A stretch of 64,000 nucleotides of DNA from Saccharofermentans sp. (GCA_024688685.1 JAILDX010000017.1:62001-126000), one strand, 5' to 3'. Shown: positions 52,413-61,300, counted from the stretch's first letter. Numbers and translations are program-made. Notes: generated by a model from the sequence alone, not told the origin.

Positions 52413-53556
52413 GGAAGTTGTGGATAAAATCATATCCACCGTTAAGGAAGAGTTTGAGAAGATGCCCAAGCTCAACATTATGGTGCTCGGAAAGACGGGC
52501 GTCGGCAAGAGCACGCTCATAAACAGCATCTTTGGAGACTCCCTCGTAAGGACAGGCATCGGACGTCCCGTTACATCCGATATCGTCCGCGTTGAGAAGA
52601 AGGATTTCCCGCTTGCGTTATACGATACTCCCGGCCTCGAGCTTCGCGGAGAGAATGATTTTTCCTCGCTCTCTGAGCAGGTAATAAAGGTTATCAAAGA
52701 CTGTTTCACTGACGATATCGAAGGCAACGAGATCCACTGCATCCTTTACTGCGTCAACACGGCTTCCCACAGATTTGAGCCCTCCGAAGCAGCTCTTCTG
52801 AAGAAGATCGCCGACAAGATAAAGGGCTACAATGTTCCCGTCATCATAGTCATGACACAGTCGTTCTCAAAGAAGGATGCGGAGAACCTGAAGAAGGTCA
52901 TCGAGGCAGAGAATATGCCCGTTTCGGCTATCGTTCCCGTCCTTGCGAAGGACTATGTCATCGATGCCGGAATAGTCAAGAAAGCTTACGGAATTGATGA
53001 TCTTGCCGAGATCATGGCACAGATCCTTCCCGAGGCTATTCAAGATACATTTATCGCACTCGAGAAAGCAAATCTCGCACTCAAGGTCCGCAAGGCGCGC
53101 GCCATCGTTGCAACAGCCGCAACAGGTGCCGCTGCCGCAGGCGCAATCCCGCTCCCCATGGCTGATGCCGCAGTGCTCGTTCCCGACCAGATCGCGATGC
53201 TTGCGGGCATAACTGCTGCCTTCGGTTTCCCTGTTGATCAGGGCACACTCATGACAGTTATTTCAGGAACTATCGGGTCAGCCGGAGCGACTGTTTTGGG
53301 AAGAACGGTTGTGAGCAACCTCTTAAAGCTCATTCCGGGTGCAGGAACCGCCGCAGGCGCTGCAATATCAGGTGCCACAGCCGCAGCAATCACCTACACG
53401 CTCGGTGAGGTCTATATCCAGATACTGACAAAGGTAAGTCACGGCGATATGAATATGGCCGATCTCAACACCGATGAAGGAAGGGCACAGATAAGCAAGA
53501 TGTTCCTCGAGAGCATCAAGATGAAGCGCAAGCCTAACGGAGAGATAGAAGAGTAA
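52393..53556 (+). CDS. Era-like GTPase with membrane-associated C-terminal domain, copy 2
   Basis: 387 residues, the same length as copy 1 and similar along its whole length: LGKTGVGKSTLINSIFGDS, YDTPGLELRGEN, NEIHCILYCVNTASHRFE, VMTQSFSKKD, AIPLPMADAAVLVPDQIAML. The C-terminal domain is richer in Ala/Gly (GAGTAAGAAISGATAAAITY). AAGGAGG stands seven bases before its ATG, inside copy 1. Tandem duplication with near-equal length suggests the two proteins pair as a heterodimer. Its stop directly adjoins the stop of a minus-strand GNAT gene. Confidence 0.8.
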   Translation: MAEMLNKEVVDKIISTVKEEFEKMPKLNIMVLGKTGVGKSTLINSIFGDSLVRTGIGRPVTSDIVRVEKKDFPLALYDTPGLELRGENDFSSLSEQVIKVIKDCFTDDIEGNEIHCILYCVNTASHRFEPSEAALLKKIADKIKGYNVPVIIVMTQSFSKKDAENLKKVIEAENMPVSAIVPVLAKDYVIDAGIVKKAYGIDDLAEIMAQILPEAIQDTFIALEKANLALKVRKARAIVATAATGAAAAGAIPLPMADAAVLVPDQIAMLAGITAAFGFPVDQGTLMTVISGTIGSAGATVLGRTVVSNLLKLIPGAGTAAGAAISGATAAAITYTLGEVYIQILTKVSHGDMNMADLNTDEGRAQISKMFLESIKMKRKPNGEIEE

Positions 53557-54117
53557 TCAGTCTTTGTATTCGTCAGCCAGGATCGAGAAATACATCCTGC
53601 TCTCGTAAGACCCGTCTTCCATCCTGAAGTAGTCGCGGAGAGTCCCCTCATATGTGAAACCGCATTTCGAGATAACACCTCTCGACTTTGTATTGGTGGT
53701 CCTGCAGCATATCTGCACCTTGTGAAGGCCTATCGTCCTGAATCCGTAACCGATCACCGCCCTGCACGCCTCGGTGGCATACCCCTTGCGCTGAAAACCG
53801 GTACCGATACAGTACTCGATCTCTGCGAAACCGTTCCGCGCATCCACCAGGAAATACGCTATCTGACCGATACACTCCCCCGAATCCTTCTGAATAACAG
53901 CCCACCGGTAATAGTTGGGATTGCCGTATCCCTGTATGTACTTGTCCAGCAGACCTTTGACATCCTCAACCGTCTCATAAACGGGTTCCCCGTAATTGAT
54001 CTGAACATCGGGATCAGACGCCCAGTTCCTGTGAACAGAATCTGCGTCATCTTCAGTAAACCGTCTGAGGAGGAGGCGTTCCGTATTTATCTCTTCAGTA
54101 TATGTCTCTTTCAGCAT
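53557..54117 (-). CDS. GNAT N-acetyltransferase, RimJ/RimL type
   Basis: 186 residues. Opens with INTERLLLRRFTEDDADSVH, typical of the RimJ/RimL group, and carries the acetyl-CoA-binding pattern IEYCIGTGFQRKGYATEA (Q/R-x-x-G-x-G/A) and NTKSRGVISKCGFTYEG. Likely acetylates an amine on a protein, antibiotic or small molecule. ATG shares a base with the stop of the upstream lipoprotein gene (TAATG). Confidence 0.88.
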   Translation of the reverse strand: MLKETYTEEINTERLLLRRFTEDDADSVHRNWASDPDVQINYGEPVYETVEDVKGLLDKYIQGYGNPNYYRWAVIQKDSGECIGQIAYFLVDARNGFAEIEYCIGTGFQRKGYATEACRAVIGYGFRTIGLHKVQICCRTTNTKSRGVISKCGFTYEGTLRDYFRMEDGSYESRMYFSILADEYKD

Positions 54118-54479
54118 TACTTTACTCTCTTAAATGTCCTCGGGAATCCCAGATCCATCTGCAGAACAAGGCTGTCTCCGGTGAGTGTATAGCTGTAAGC
54201 AAACTCGAGTCCGGTCTCCTCATCCTTAACCTTAACGAACTTCATTGATTCATTGATGGTATACGGGCCTTCTATCTTCGCGCTGCCGGCATCATCGATG
54301 CACATGCCGTTGTTCCTGAAAGTGATCGTGGATACTTCATTTCCGGTCCCTTCCCATGTCCCCACGAGTTCATTCGCAGGAGCCTGTGACGTTCCGCAGG
54401 CTGAGCTGCATGCCGCAAGACCAAAAGTCATGCAGATGATCATGCAGAAAAGAATAATGTATTTGAGTAATTTCTTCAT
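54117..54479 (-). CDS. Small lipoprotein with lipocalin-like beta domain
   Basis: 120 residues. Signal peptide MKKLLKYIILFCMIICMTFG with lipobox GLAAC, then LVGTWEGTGNEVSTITFRNN, YTINESMKFVKV and YSYTLTGDSLVLQMD: the pattern of small clostridial lipoproteins that judge-free fold as lipocalin-like sheets (LxGTWxx ... LxGDxLxL). Its own ribosome binding site is weak, but its ATG overlaps (ATGA) the stop of a 49-codon lipoprotein frame, so coupled translation is probable. Overlaps the GNAT gene by one base. Confidence 0.75.
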   Translation of the reverse strand: MKKLLKYIILFCMIICMTFGLAACSSACGTSQAPANELVGTWEGTGNEVSTITFRNNGMCIDDAGSAKIEGPYTINESMKFVKVKDEETGLEFAYSYTLTGDSLVLQMDLGFPRTFKRVK

Positions 54480-54625
54480 GGCATTAACACATTCCCAACG
54501 TTGTCTAACATAATTCCTGTAACAGTGATCTCCCCGGGAAGCGCTTCGGGATTGGACTCTCCCGTACAACTGCAGAAACTAAAGGTCAGAGCAGCCGCAG
54601 CAAACAAGACAGCTAATCTCTTCAC
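54476..54625 (-). CDS. 49-residue lipoprotein with GTG start
   Basis: Frame starts with GTG at 54625, eleven bases after GGAGG. MKRLAVLFAAAALTFSFCSC is a compact signal peptide with lipobox FCSC; only 29 residues follow (TGESNPEALPGEITVTGIML then nine more). It ends ATGA over the next lipoprotein start. It may be a true micro-lipoprotein or a leader that sets translation of its neighbour. Similar short lipoproteins are often missed by gene finders. Confidence 0.5.
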   Translation of the reverse strand: MKRLAVLFAAAALTFSFCSCTGESNPEALPGEITVTGIMLDNVGNVLMP

Positions 54626-54705
54626 AGTATCTGTTACCTCCAGCTTCCCACGATGATTTGATATTTTACCACCAAAAAATAATGACGAAATCTAATTGAT
54701 ATAAC

Positions 54706-54733
54706 TTGTAATAATTTGTTATGAAAGTATAAT
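54706..54733 (+). promoter_or_regulatory. Promoter of the coiled-coil protein gene
   Basis: TTGTAA (54706-54711), 16 bases, TATAAT (54728-54733), about 47 bases above the ATG. Confidence 0.6.
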
Positions 54734-54779
54734 ATATATTAACAGTTTGTTCACAAAATTTCTGTTAAGGGTGGTTGCT

Positions 54780-56012
54780 ATGTCAAGTATTATTGATGCA
54801 TTTAAGGGTAAGAATGGCAGTAAGCTGGCAAGTCCTGCTGTCGGACTCTCAGCTGCAGGTAATTCATCTGCAGGTAATTCGGGAAGTCGTCCCGAAGCTG
54901 AGAAGGCTAATGTTTCAAAGATTAATAATCCGGCGGCTAATTACGCAAGAGAGCGTGCCGCTGCTGCCAAGGCACAGATCGAAGCAAGGAAGGCTATGGA
55001 AGAGTCACGCAAGTCTGATGACGTTTCCGAATCTTCAGTTGTCAAGGAAGAGCCCAAGTCTGCAGCACCTGTAGGTCTCAAGGCTCCCATCAAGCGTCCG
55101 CCGTCAGCGTCTATCAACAGAGCTCAGGCAATGGCCGCTATGCAGCAGCCCGGACGTCCGGGTTCATCTTCCGGTTCAGAGAGGTTAGAATCCTCTGCTC
55201 CTTCTTTTGGCGGAAGATCAAAGACTGCAACAACACTGGCAGCTGAGAAGGCTAAGATCGAGTTGAGCAAGGCTAAGAACCGCGAGGAGCGCGCCGAGAA
55301 GGAAGCTGAGACTACTGCAACAAAGTCTGAAGAGGCAAAGAATGCAGTTGTTGAGGCTGGCAAGGCTCTCGAAGCAACAGTCAAGGCTCTTGAGGAAGCT
55401 GATAAGGCTGCTGTCGCTGCAGACGGCGAGTACCAGACAGCTCTTACAGCCGCTGACGCTGCTCAGGCAGAGGCAGACAAGGCCGCAGAGTTAGCTGCTG
55501 TAGCTGCTGCAAAGGCTCAGGAAGCTAAGGCTTTCGCTACACAGAAGAAGACAGAGCTCGATGCAAGAATCGCCGCAAAGACAGCCGAAGAGAAAGCAAA
55601 GACCGCAGCTGAAGAGTTTGAGAAGGAAGCAATCAATGCATCTTCCCAGGCTGACGAGCTGGCAAAGAGCGCTCAGACACGTCTCGCAGAAGCAAAGCAG
55701 GCTACAAAGACTGCTGAAGAAGAGTACGAGCTCGCTGAGAAGAAGAGAATCGAAGAAGATAATAGGATCGCAGCTGAGAAGGCTGAAGAAGAAGCTCAGA
55801 AGGCAGCTGCTATCGCTAGAGAGAAGGCCGAGGCCGCAGCAAAGAAGGCTGAGGAAGCTATGGCTGCAGCAAGAAAGGCTGAAGAAGAAGCAAGACTCGC
55901 AGCTCAGCAGGCTGAAGAAGAAGCACGCAGAGCTCTTGAACTCGCACAGAAGAAGGCTGAGTTCACAAACCTGTCTGGCGACACCATTATCGCTGATGAC
56001 GCAGTTGAGTAA
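54780..56012 (+). CDS. Ala/Glu/Lys-rich coiled-coil protein
   Basis: 410 residues, no signal peptide or membrane segment seen. N-terminal MSSIIDAFKGKNGSKLASPA, a Ser/Gly/Pro-rich region to about residue 155, then a long heptad-like stretch (about 155-400) of Ala, Glu, Lys such as AEKAKIELSKAKNREERAEK, EEAQKAAAIAREKAEAAAKK and AEEEARRALELAQKKAE. This looks like a continuous coiled coil, similar in composition to TolA or IF-2-type linkers but without their end domains. A cytoskeletal, scaffold or DNA-related role is possible; none can be assigned. AAGGGTGG before the ATG, a good promoter above and a terminator below make it a stand-alone gene. Confidence 0.75.
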   Translation: MSSIIDAFKGKNGSKLASPAVGLSAAGNSSAGNSGSRPEAEKANVSKINNPAANYARERAAAAKAQIEARKAMEESRKSDDVSESSVVKEEPKSAAPVGLKAPIKRPPSASINRAQAMAAMQQPGRPGSSSGSERLESSAPSFGGRSKTATTLAAEKAKIELSKAKNREERAEKEAETTATKSEEAKNAVVEAGKALEATVKALEEADKAAVAADGEYQTALTAADAAQAEADKAAELAAVAAAKAQEAKAFATQKKTELDARIAAKTAEEKAKTAAEEFEKEAINASSQADELAKSAQTRLAEAKQATKTAEEEYELAEKKRIEEDNRIAAEKAEEEAQKAAAIAREKAEAAAKKAEEAMAAARKAEEEARLAAQQAEEEARRALELAQKKAEFTNLSGDTIIADDAVE

Positions 56013-56038
56013 GTCAGGTTAAGTAGTGTAACGATTAG

Positions 56039-56066
56039 ACCGCCTCACATGTGAGGCGGTTTTTTG
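56039..56066 (+). terminator. Terminator of the coiled-coil protein gene
   Basis: CCGCCTCAC/GTGAGGCGG stem (56040-56059) around a tiny AT loop, followed by TTTTTT. Confidence 0.9.
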
Positions 56067-56091
56067 TTGCAAATGAAACTGATGTTGATTT

Positions 56092-56207
56092 GTTACACAA
56101 GCTGTTACACAAAAATCGATTTCAAAAGCTTTTTTGTGTAAATCAGGCCAAATTTACACAAGTCGTTACAAAAAAAATCATTTCAGACGAGTTTTTGTGT
56201 AACAAGA
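56092..56207. repeat. Duplicated AT-rich hairpin units with GTTACACAA motif
   Basis: Two related units about 61 bases apart (56093-56143, 56154-56203). Unit 1 holds TTACACAAAAA (56105-56115) against TTTTTGTGTAA (56131-56141), an 11-bp stem. Unit 2 begins TTACACAAGTCGTTACA and ends TTTTTGTGTAAC. TTACACAA or its complement occurs five times in 116 bases. No gene is seen in this stretch between the coiled-coil gene and tRNA-Arg. Confidence 0.6.
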
Positions 56208-56249
56208 AATCCTTAAACTCACATAACTGTTGAATCCCCTGCTGAGCGA

Positions 56250-56319
56250 ATAATGCCTTCCGGGATTTCTTTTGCCGGAGGTGCGATAGCACCGAGGCAT
56301 GAATCCCGGAAGGCATTAT
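56250..56319. repeat. 18-bp inverted repeat with nested hairpin below tRNA-Arg
   Basis: ATAATGCCTTCCGGGATT (56250-56267) is repeated inverted without mismatch at 56302-56319; inside lies a smaller hairpin GGTGC-GATA-GCACC (56279-56292). On the tRNA strand it follows the CCA end by nine bases. There is no U-tract, so it does not look like a plain terminator. Confidence 0.7.
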
Positions 56320-56327
56320 GAGCGTCT

Positions 56328-56402
56328 TGGCACCCCCAGCAGGAATCGAACCCGCACCAACAGTACCGGAAACTGTAGTTCTATCCATTAAACTATGGAG
56401 GC
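56328..56402 (-). tRNA. tRNA-Arg (anticodon CCG)
   Basis: Minus strand GCCTCCA acceptor arm, D-arm with AATGGATAG, anticodon stem ACAGT / ACTGT around TTCCGGT (anticodon CCG, reading CGG), T-arm GGGTTCGATTCC, acceptor TGGGGGT, discriminator G and encoded CCA. Acceptor pairing includes a G-T at the first position. 75 bases with CCA. It is a lone tRNA gene. Confidence 0.93.
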
Positions 56403-56686
56403 ATTTATCAAGCTTCATTATTATAGCAGAGTTGTTACGTCAAAAACAGAAAATAACATATAATCACCTCAACAATAAGTATTACAGATTTGCCGGATGT
56501 AAACGTCAGGCTGCAGGCAGGGAACTCAATTTACCACCCAACCAGCGCACCCCGGGTGGTCAAGTTGGGGTGAAATCAACCTAAAAAACAGCATAATTCA
56601 CCTCAGTATAGTCACCTGGGGTGCACATAGCGGGTACCATTTTGACCACACCAACATCTTAACTTCTGAACTATCCTCCCCCCACG
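56403..56686. other. Gene-free stretch with overlapping inverted repeats
   Basis: No credible gene. ACCACCC (56533-56539) pairs with GGGTGGT (56554-56560), while CACCCC (56548-56553) pairs with GGGGTG (56567-56572): the two hairpins share bases and exclude each other. GTGGTCAA (56556-56563) also recurs inverted as TTGACCAC at 56642-56649. TATTATAATG near 56418 may be part of the tRNA promoter. A structured RNA is possible but unproven. Confidence 0.4.
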
Positions 56687-56725
56687 CAAAAAAGAGGCCG
56701 CCTTCAACAAGAAGACAGCCTCCGG
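56687..56725 (-). terminator. Terminator of the carboxyltransferase gene
   Basis: Minus strand GAGGCTGTCTTC / GAAGGCGGCCTC (56694-56722) with a five-base loop and one mismatch, then TTTTTTGCG. Confidence 0.75.
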
Positions 56726-56740
56726 AACTACACTTACACT

Positions 56741-56800
56741 AAGCTTAACTAAACTATACTAAACTATACTAAACTATACTAAACTGAACTACACTACACT
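56741..56800. repeat. Tandem 10-base repeat
   Basis: AAACTATACT stands three times head to tail at 56751-56780, followed by the variants AAACTGAACT and ACACTACACT and preceded by AAGCTTAACT. It lies between the carboxyltransferase stop and its terminator, i.e. in the 3' untranslated part. Confidence 0.75.
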
Positions 56801-56810
56801 AAAACAAAAA

Positions 56811-58274
56811 TCAAAGCGGAATATTCCCGTGCTTTCTAATCGGCCTTACGTGCTTCAGGTTCTTGATCCTGCGGCAGTCCATCATTGCCTGGTAAAGCTT
56901 CTCGCGGGTCTCCTGGGGCTTGATGACCTCGTCGACGTACTCGCGGTCCATGGCGAACTTGTAGCCAACGACATTCCTACGGTACTCTTCCTGCTTGTCC
57001 TTGATGAAGGCAGCGCGGTCTTCCTCGGGCATGGCCTTGATCTGTTTCGCGTAGAGGATCTCGACAGCGCCGGCCTCACCCATAACAGCGATCTGAGCGG
57101 AGGGCCAAGCCATAACGATGTCTGAACCCAGGTGCTTGCTGTTCATTGCGATATACGCGCCGCCAAAAGCCTTGCGGACGATGACATTGATCTTCGGAAC
57201 TGTTGCCTCGGCAAAAGCATAGAGGAGCTTCGCACCGTGGCGAATGATGCCCTTGTACTCCTGATCTGATCCGGGCATGTATCCGGGAACGTCTGTCAGG
57301 GTGATAACGGGGATATTGAACGAGTCGCAGAATCTTACAAAGCGGGCAGCCTTGTCTGATGTGTCGCAGTTCAGAACGCCTGCAAAAGATGAAGGGTCGT
57401 TTGCGACGACGCCGACTGTCATGCCATAGAGTTTTGCAAAACCGACGATGATCTCTGTTGCGAAGAAGGGCTGAACCTCCATGAAGGAATCGTCATCAAA
57501 GACATTCTCGATGAGCTTGTGCATATCGTAAGGAGCGTTGTCTCCCTCGGGCAACTCGAAATCGAACGGCATAGCCTTCTTGTACGCATCCTTGTCCATG
57601 ATGAGCATCTTCTGCCTGTTGTTTGAGGGCAGGATGCTGATGAGATAGCGGACTGACTTGAAGCACGATTCCTCATCGTAGTATCCGAAATGAGATACGC
57701 CGCTCTTCTCCATATGAGCCGTATATCCACCAAGAGCCTCAGCTGTGATGTCCTCACCTGTTACCTGCTTGATGACCTTGGGACCTGTGATATACATCTG
57801 ACCGATGTTCTTGACCATAAAGATAAAGTCTGTAATTCCGGGAGAGTAGACAGCACCTCCGGCGCAGGGTCCTGTGATAACTGAGATCTGGGGGATAACA
57901 CCTGACGCGCGTACATTGCGGTAGAAGATCTCTCCGTAACCTGCAAGGGCATCTACACCCTCCTGGATACGGGCTCCGCCGGAGTCGTTGATCATGATAA
58001 ACGGGCACTTCTTCTTGAAAGCAAAATCCTGAGCCTCAGCAATGTTCTTGCCCTGCTGAAGACCGAGAGATCCGCCCTTGCATGTGAAGTCCTGTGCAGC
58101 GACAACGACCTGCTTTCCGGCAACCTTACCTGTTGCGCAGATGACGCCGTCACGCTTGCTCTCTTCTGTCAGTTCCTGATATTTGCCATCGTCAAAGATC
58201 TTCTCCAAACGCTCTATTGCGTGGAGTTTTCCCTTGGCGTGCTGCTTCTCATAGAGTTCATTTTTGTCAGACAT
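56811..58274 (-). CDS. Biotin-dependent acyl-CoA carboxyltransferase subunit (MmdA/PccB type)
   Basis: 487 residues. Carries both halves of the carboxyltransferase: AIERLEKIFDDGKYQEL, QDFTCKGGSLGLQQGKNIAE, INDSGGARIQEGVDALAGYG, GPCAGGAVYSPGITDF in the N-terminal half; DVPGYMPGSDQEYKGIIRHG, RKAFGGAYIAMNSKHLGSD, WPSAQIAVMGEAGAVEIL in the C-terminal half; and the C-terminal end KHGNIPL typical of propionyl-CoA carboxylase beta and methylmalonyl-CoA decarboxylase alpha. No biotin carrier, biotin carboxylase or membrane decarboxylase gene is adjacent. So carboxylase, decarboxylase or transcarboxylase cannot be told apart. It lies 39 bases below mfd. Confidence 0.88.
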   Translation of the reverse strand: MSDKNELYEKQHAKGKLHAIERLEKIFDDGKYQELTEESKRDGVICATGKVAGKQVVVAAQDFTCKGGSLGLQQGKNIAEAQDFAFKKKCPFIMINDSGGARIQEGVDALAGYGEIFYRNVRASGVIPQISVITGPCAGGAVYSPGITDFIFMVKNIGQMYITGPKVIKQVTGEDITAEALGGYTAHMEKSGVSHFGYYDEESCFKSVRYLISILPSNNRQKMLIMDKDAYKKAMPFDFELPEGDNAPYDMHKLIENVFDDDSFMEVQPFFATEIIVGFAKLYGMTVGVVANDPSSFAGVLNCDTSDKAARFVRFCDSFNIPVITLTDVPGYMPGSDQEYKGIIRHGAKLLYAFAEATVPKINVIVRKAFGGAYIAMNSKHLGSDIVMAWPSAQIAVMGEAGAVEILYAKQIKAMPEEDRAAFIKDKQEEYRRNVVGYKFAMDREYVDEVIKPQETREKLYQAMMDCRRIKNLKHVRPIRKHGNIPL

Positions 58275-58313
58275 TAAGCCTTCCTCCGAAAAATACTTGG
58301 ATTATCAAAGTAT

Positions 58314-61300
58314 TTATACCACAGATTTGTTCTCAGATAAAATACAAAGTATACGAATAACTTCTTCTATCGTTAGTTCATTCTGCACAGAAACGGGCTT
58401 ATAAACGAGTTCGGTCTCCCTGACAGCGTCTATCCTGACGCGTTCCGACATCTTCGGATCGCTCATCAGAGTGCTTATCGACTTCATATCTATCGGCTTT
58501 GAAGGGTCAAAGATCATTCGGACTCCGGTGTTCTTGATATCCACCTTTCTGAATCCGAGCAGCGCAGCCATATGACGGATTACCGATATGCCTGCGAGCA
58601 TACCGACCTGCCTCGGCGGATCTCCGAATCTGTCCGTAACCTCATCGAGAAGGTCATCATATTCTTCCTTGTCAGCGACATCAGATATCTTCCTGTAAAT
58701 GATCATCCTGTCACTCTCATTGACGATATAACCGGACGGGATATGGCACTCGAAATCGATGCTGACAGGGACCTCAGGAGCACGCTCCGCAATCTCTTCC
58801 CCGCCTTCCTTCTTGAGCCTGAAGATCTCTTCGTCGAGCATCCTGCAGTAAAGCTCATATCCGATGGCCTCCATCATGCCGTGCTGTTCAGCGCCCAGAA
58901 GGCTTCCGGCACCGCGGACCTCGAGGTCTCGCATTGCTATCTTTACGCCCGAGCCGAGCTCGGTAAACTCCCTGATTGCTTCAAGTCTCTTTGCCGCATC
59001 TTCCTTAAGTATCTTGTCCGGATCATACGTGATATATGCGTATGCCTGCCTGTCAGATCTGCCTACACGCCCCTTTATCTGATAGAGCTGCGCCAGACCG
59101 AATCTGTCTGCATCCTCAACGATAAGCGTGTTGACATTCGGCATGTCCACGCCGTTCTCGATGATCGTCGTGCAGACGAGGATGTCGTATTTACCGGCCG
59201 CAAAATCCATTATGATCTGCTCTAATTCCTGCTCATTCATCTTGCCGTGCGCATAGATCACCCTGACTCCCGGCATCTTCTCCGCAAGTCTCTGCGTAAC
59301 AGTATCTATATTGCGGATGGCATTGTGGAGATAGAACACCTGACCGCCTCTTCCGATCTCCCTGAGGCATGCCTGGATGACGATATCGTCGTCGTACTCC
59401 ATTACATACGTCTGCACTGCCCTTCTGTTTATCGGCGCCTCCTCGATCATGGAGATGTCCCTGATACCCGAAAGTGACATATGGAGAGTTCTCGGAATCG
59501 GCGTCGCGGATAAAGAGAGAACATCGATATTCTTACGTATATTCTTTATCTTCTCCTTGTGATTAACACCAAACCTCTGCTCCTCATCTATTACGAGAAG
59601 TCCCAGATCCTTAAAGACGATATCCTCCGACAGCGCCCTGTGCGTGCCGATGATGATATCCGCCTTGCCGCTCTTGATCATAGATATATTCGTCTTTAGC
59701 TTTGCCGCGGGAACAAATCTGGACAGGAGAACGATGCTGACCGGAAGTGATCCGCAGCGTCTTATCATAGTCTCGTAATGCTGCTGCGCCAGAAGTGTCG
59801 TCGGGGCGATCATAACCGCCTGTTTTCCGCTCATGACACACTTGATCATCGCCCTCATTGCGACCTCAGTCTTACCGAAACCGACATCGCCGCAAAGGAG
59901 TCTGTCCATCGGTCTCTTGCTCTCCATGTCGTGCTTGATCTCATTTATCGCGCGGATCTGATCCTCCGTCTCAACAAACGGGAATGCTTCCTCGAAAGCC
60001 TTCTGCTCCTCACTGTCAGGGAAATGCTCGAACCCCTCCGTCGCATCGCGGACAGCATAGAGACTGAGCAGATCGTACGCAGTCTTCTTGATGCTTCTCT
60101 GTGCTTTCTCGACCTTGTTTGTCCAATCGCTTCCGCCCAGCTTTGACAGCTTCGGTTCCTTATCACCCGGACCTATATACTTCTGCAGAAGATCCATACG
60201 CTCAGGAACGAGATAGACTATCTGATCCTTCGCATAAACTATCTTCAGGAAATCCCTCGTTTCCTTGTCGACCTTGCGGCTCTCTATACCCTCATATCTT
60301 CCGATTCCGTAATCATCATGAACGACATAATCACCGACCTTGATCTCACCGATAAACGTAAGTCTGGCTGAGTTCTTTTTCTTCGGCTTTGTAATGCGTC
60401 CCTGACCAAAAAGATCCTGCTCGCCGAAGACCGATATTCCAAGCGCCGGATATGTAAAGCCGGTGCGGATCGAAGGCATCAGTAACTCGGGATAGCAGCT
60501 TCGTTCCGCCAGTTCCTTCCTGAGGTCCTCAGCTCTCGTGCTCTCACCGATAAAGAAGAAGAGACGCCTTTCTTTATTATCATTATCTAACTTGATAAGG
60601 TCAGCGAGCTCATCTATGCGCCTGTTATAACTCTCCTGCGGGAAACCCGTCAGCGAACACGCGATCCCGCCTGCAAAACCGGACCCGAAACACGACACTG
60701 CGATCGCTTCACCGCGGTCTAACCTTCTCATGATATTGCTCTTCTCAAACACGGAGTTCCTTGCCGAGAAGGGGGCCATTCCCACCTCAGAGGAGTTCTG
60801 GCACCTCAGTGCGTACTCTGCCTGATACATGCCCATTCTCTTGTCGGTCTCAGACAGTTCGGACAGGAAAAGAACGCTGTCGGTGAACGGGTAGTCCAGG
60901 ATGGAACATGTGTACTTTACCGCGCAGGATATCCATTTCGCAAAACCGGTAACACGCATCCCCTGCTTTATCGCCTCGGAATCCTTGCGGGCGTTCTCCC
61001 TCAGGAGTCTCGCCACCTTGACCGCCTCACCTTTGCCGGACATGCGCGAGATCTCAGTCTCGGCCTGGTTCATTATCTGTTCCGCTGCGTATTCCCTCTC
61101 ATCTTCCGCGATGAAAAACTCCGTCGCAGGACAGATGGTTACGGTCTTTATCGAATCGGATGAACGCTGCGTGTCGGGATCAAAGATCTTGATCTGGTCA
61201 ACTTCGTCATCAAAAAAACTGATCCTGACAGGCTGTTCCATATCGGGCGGAAAGACGTCAACGATATCGCCTCGCCAGGAGAATTCGCCTTTGACGCTTA

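Noticed and set aside
56143..56418. Reading frame across the tRNA-Arg gene and hairpin
   Set aside because: It reads through a clear tRNA and its structured flank; no ribosome binding site.
56741..56800. CRISPR-like array
   Set aside because: The unit is only 10 bases without spacers; it is a simple tandem repeat.
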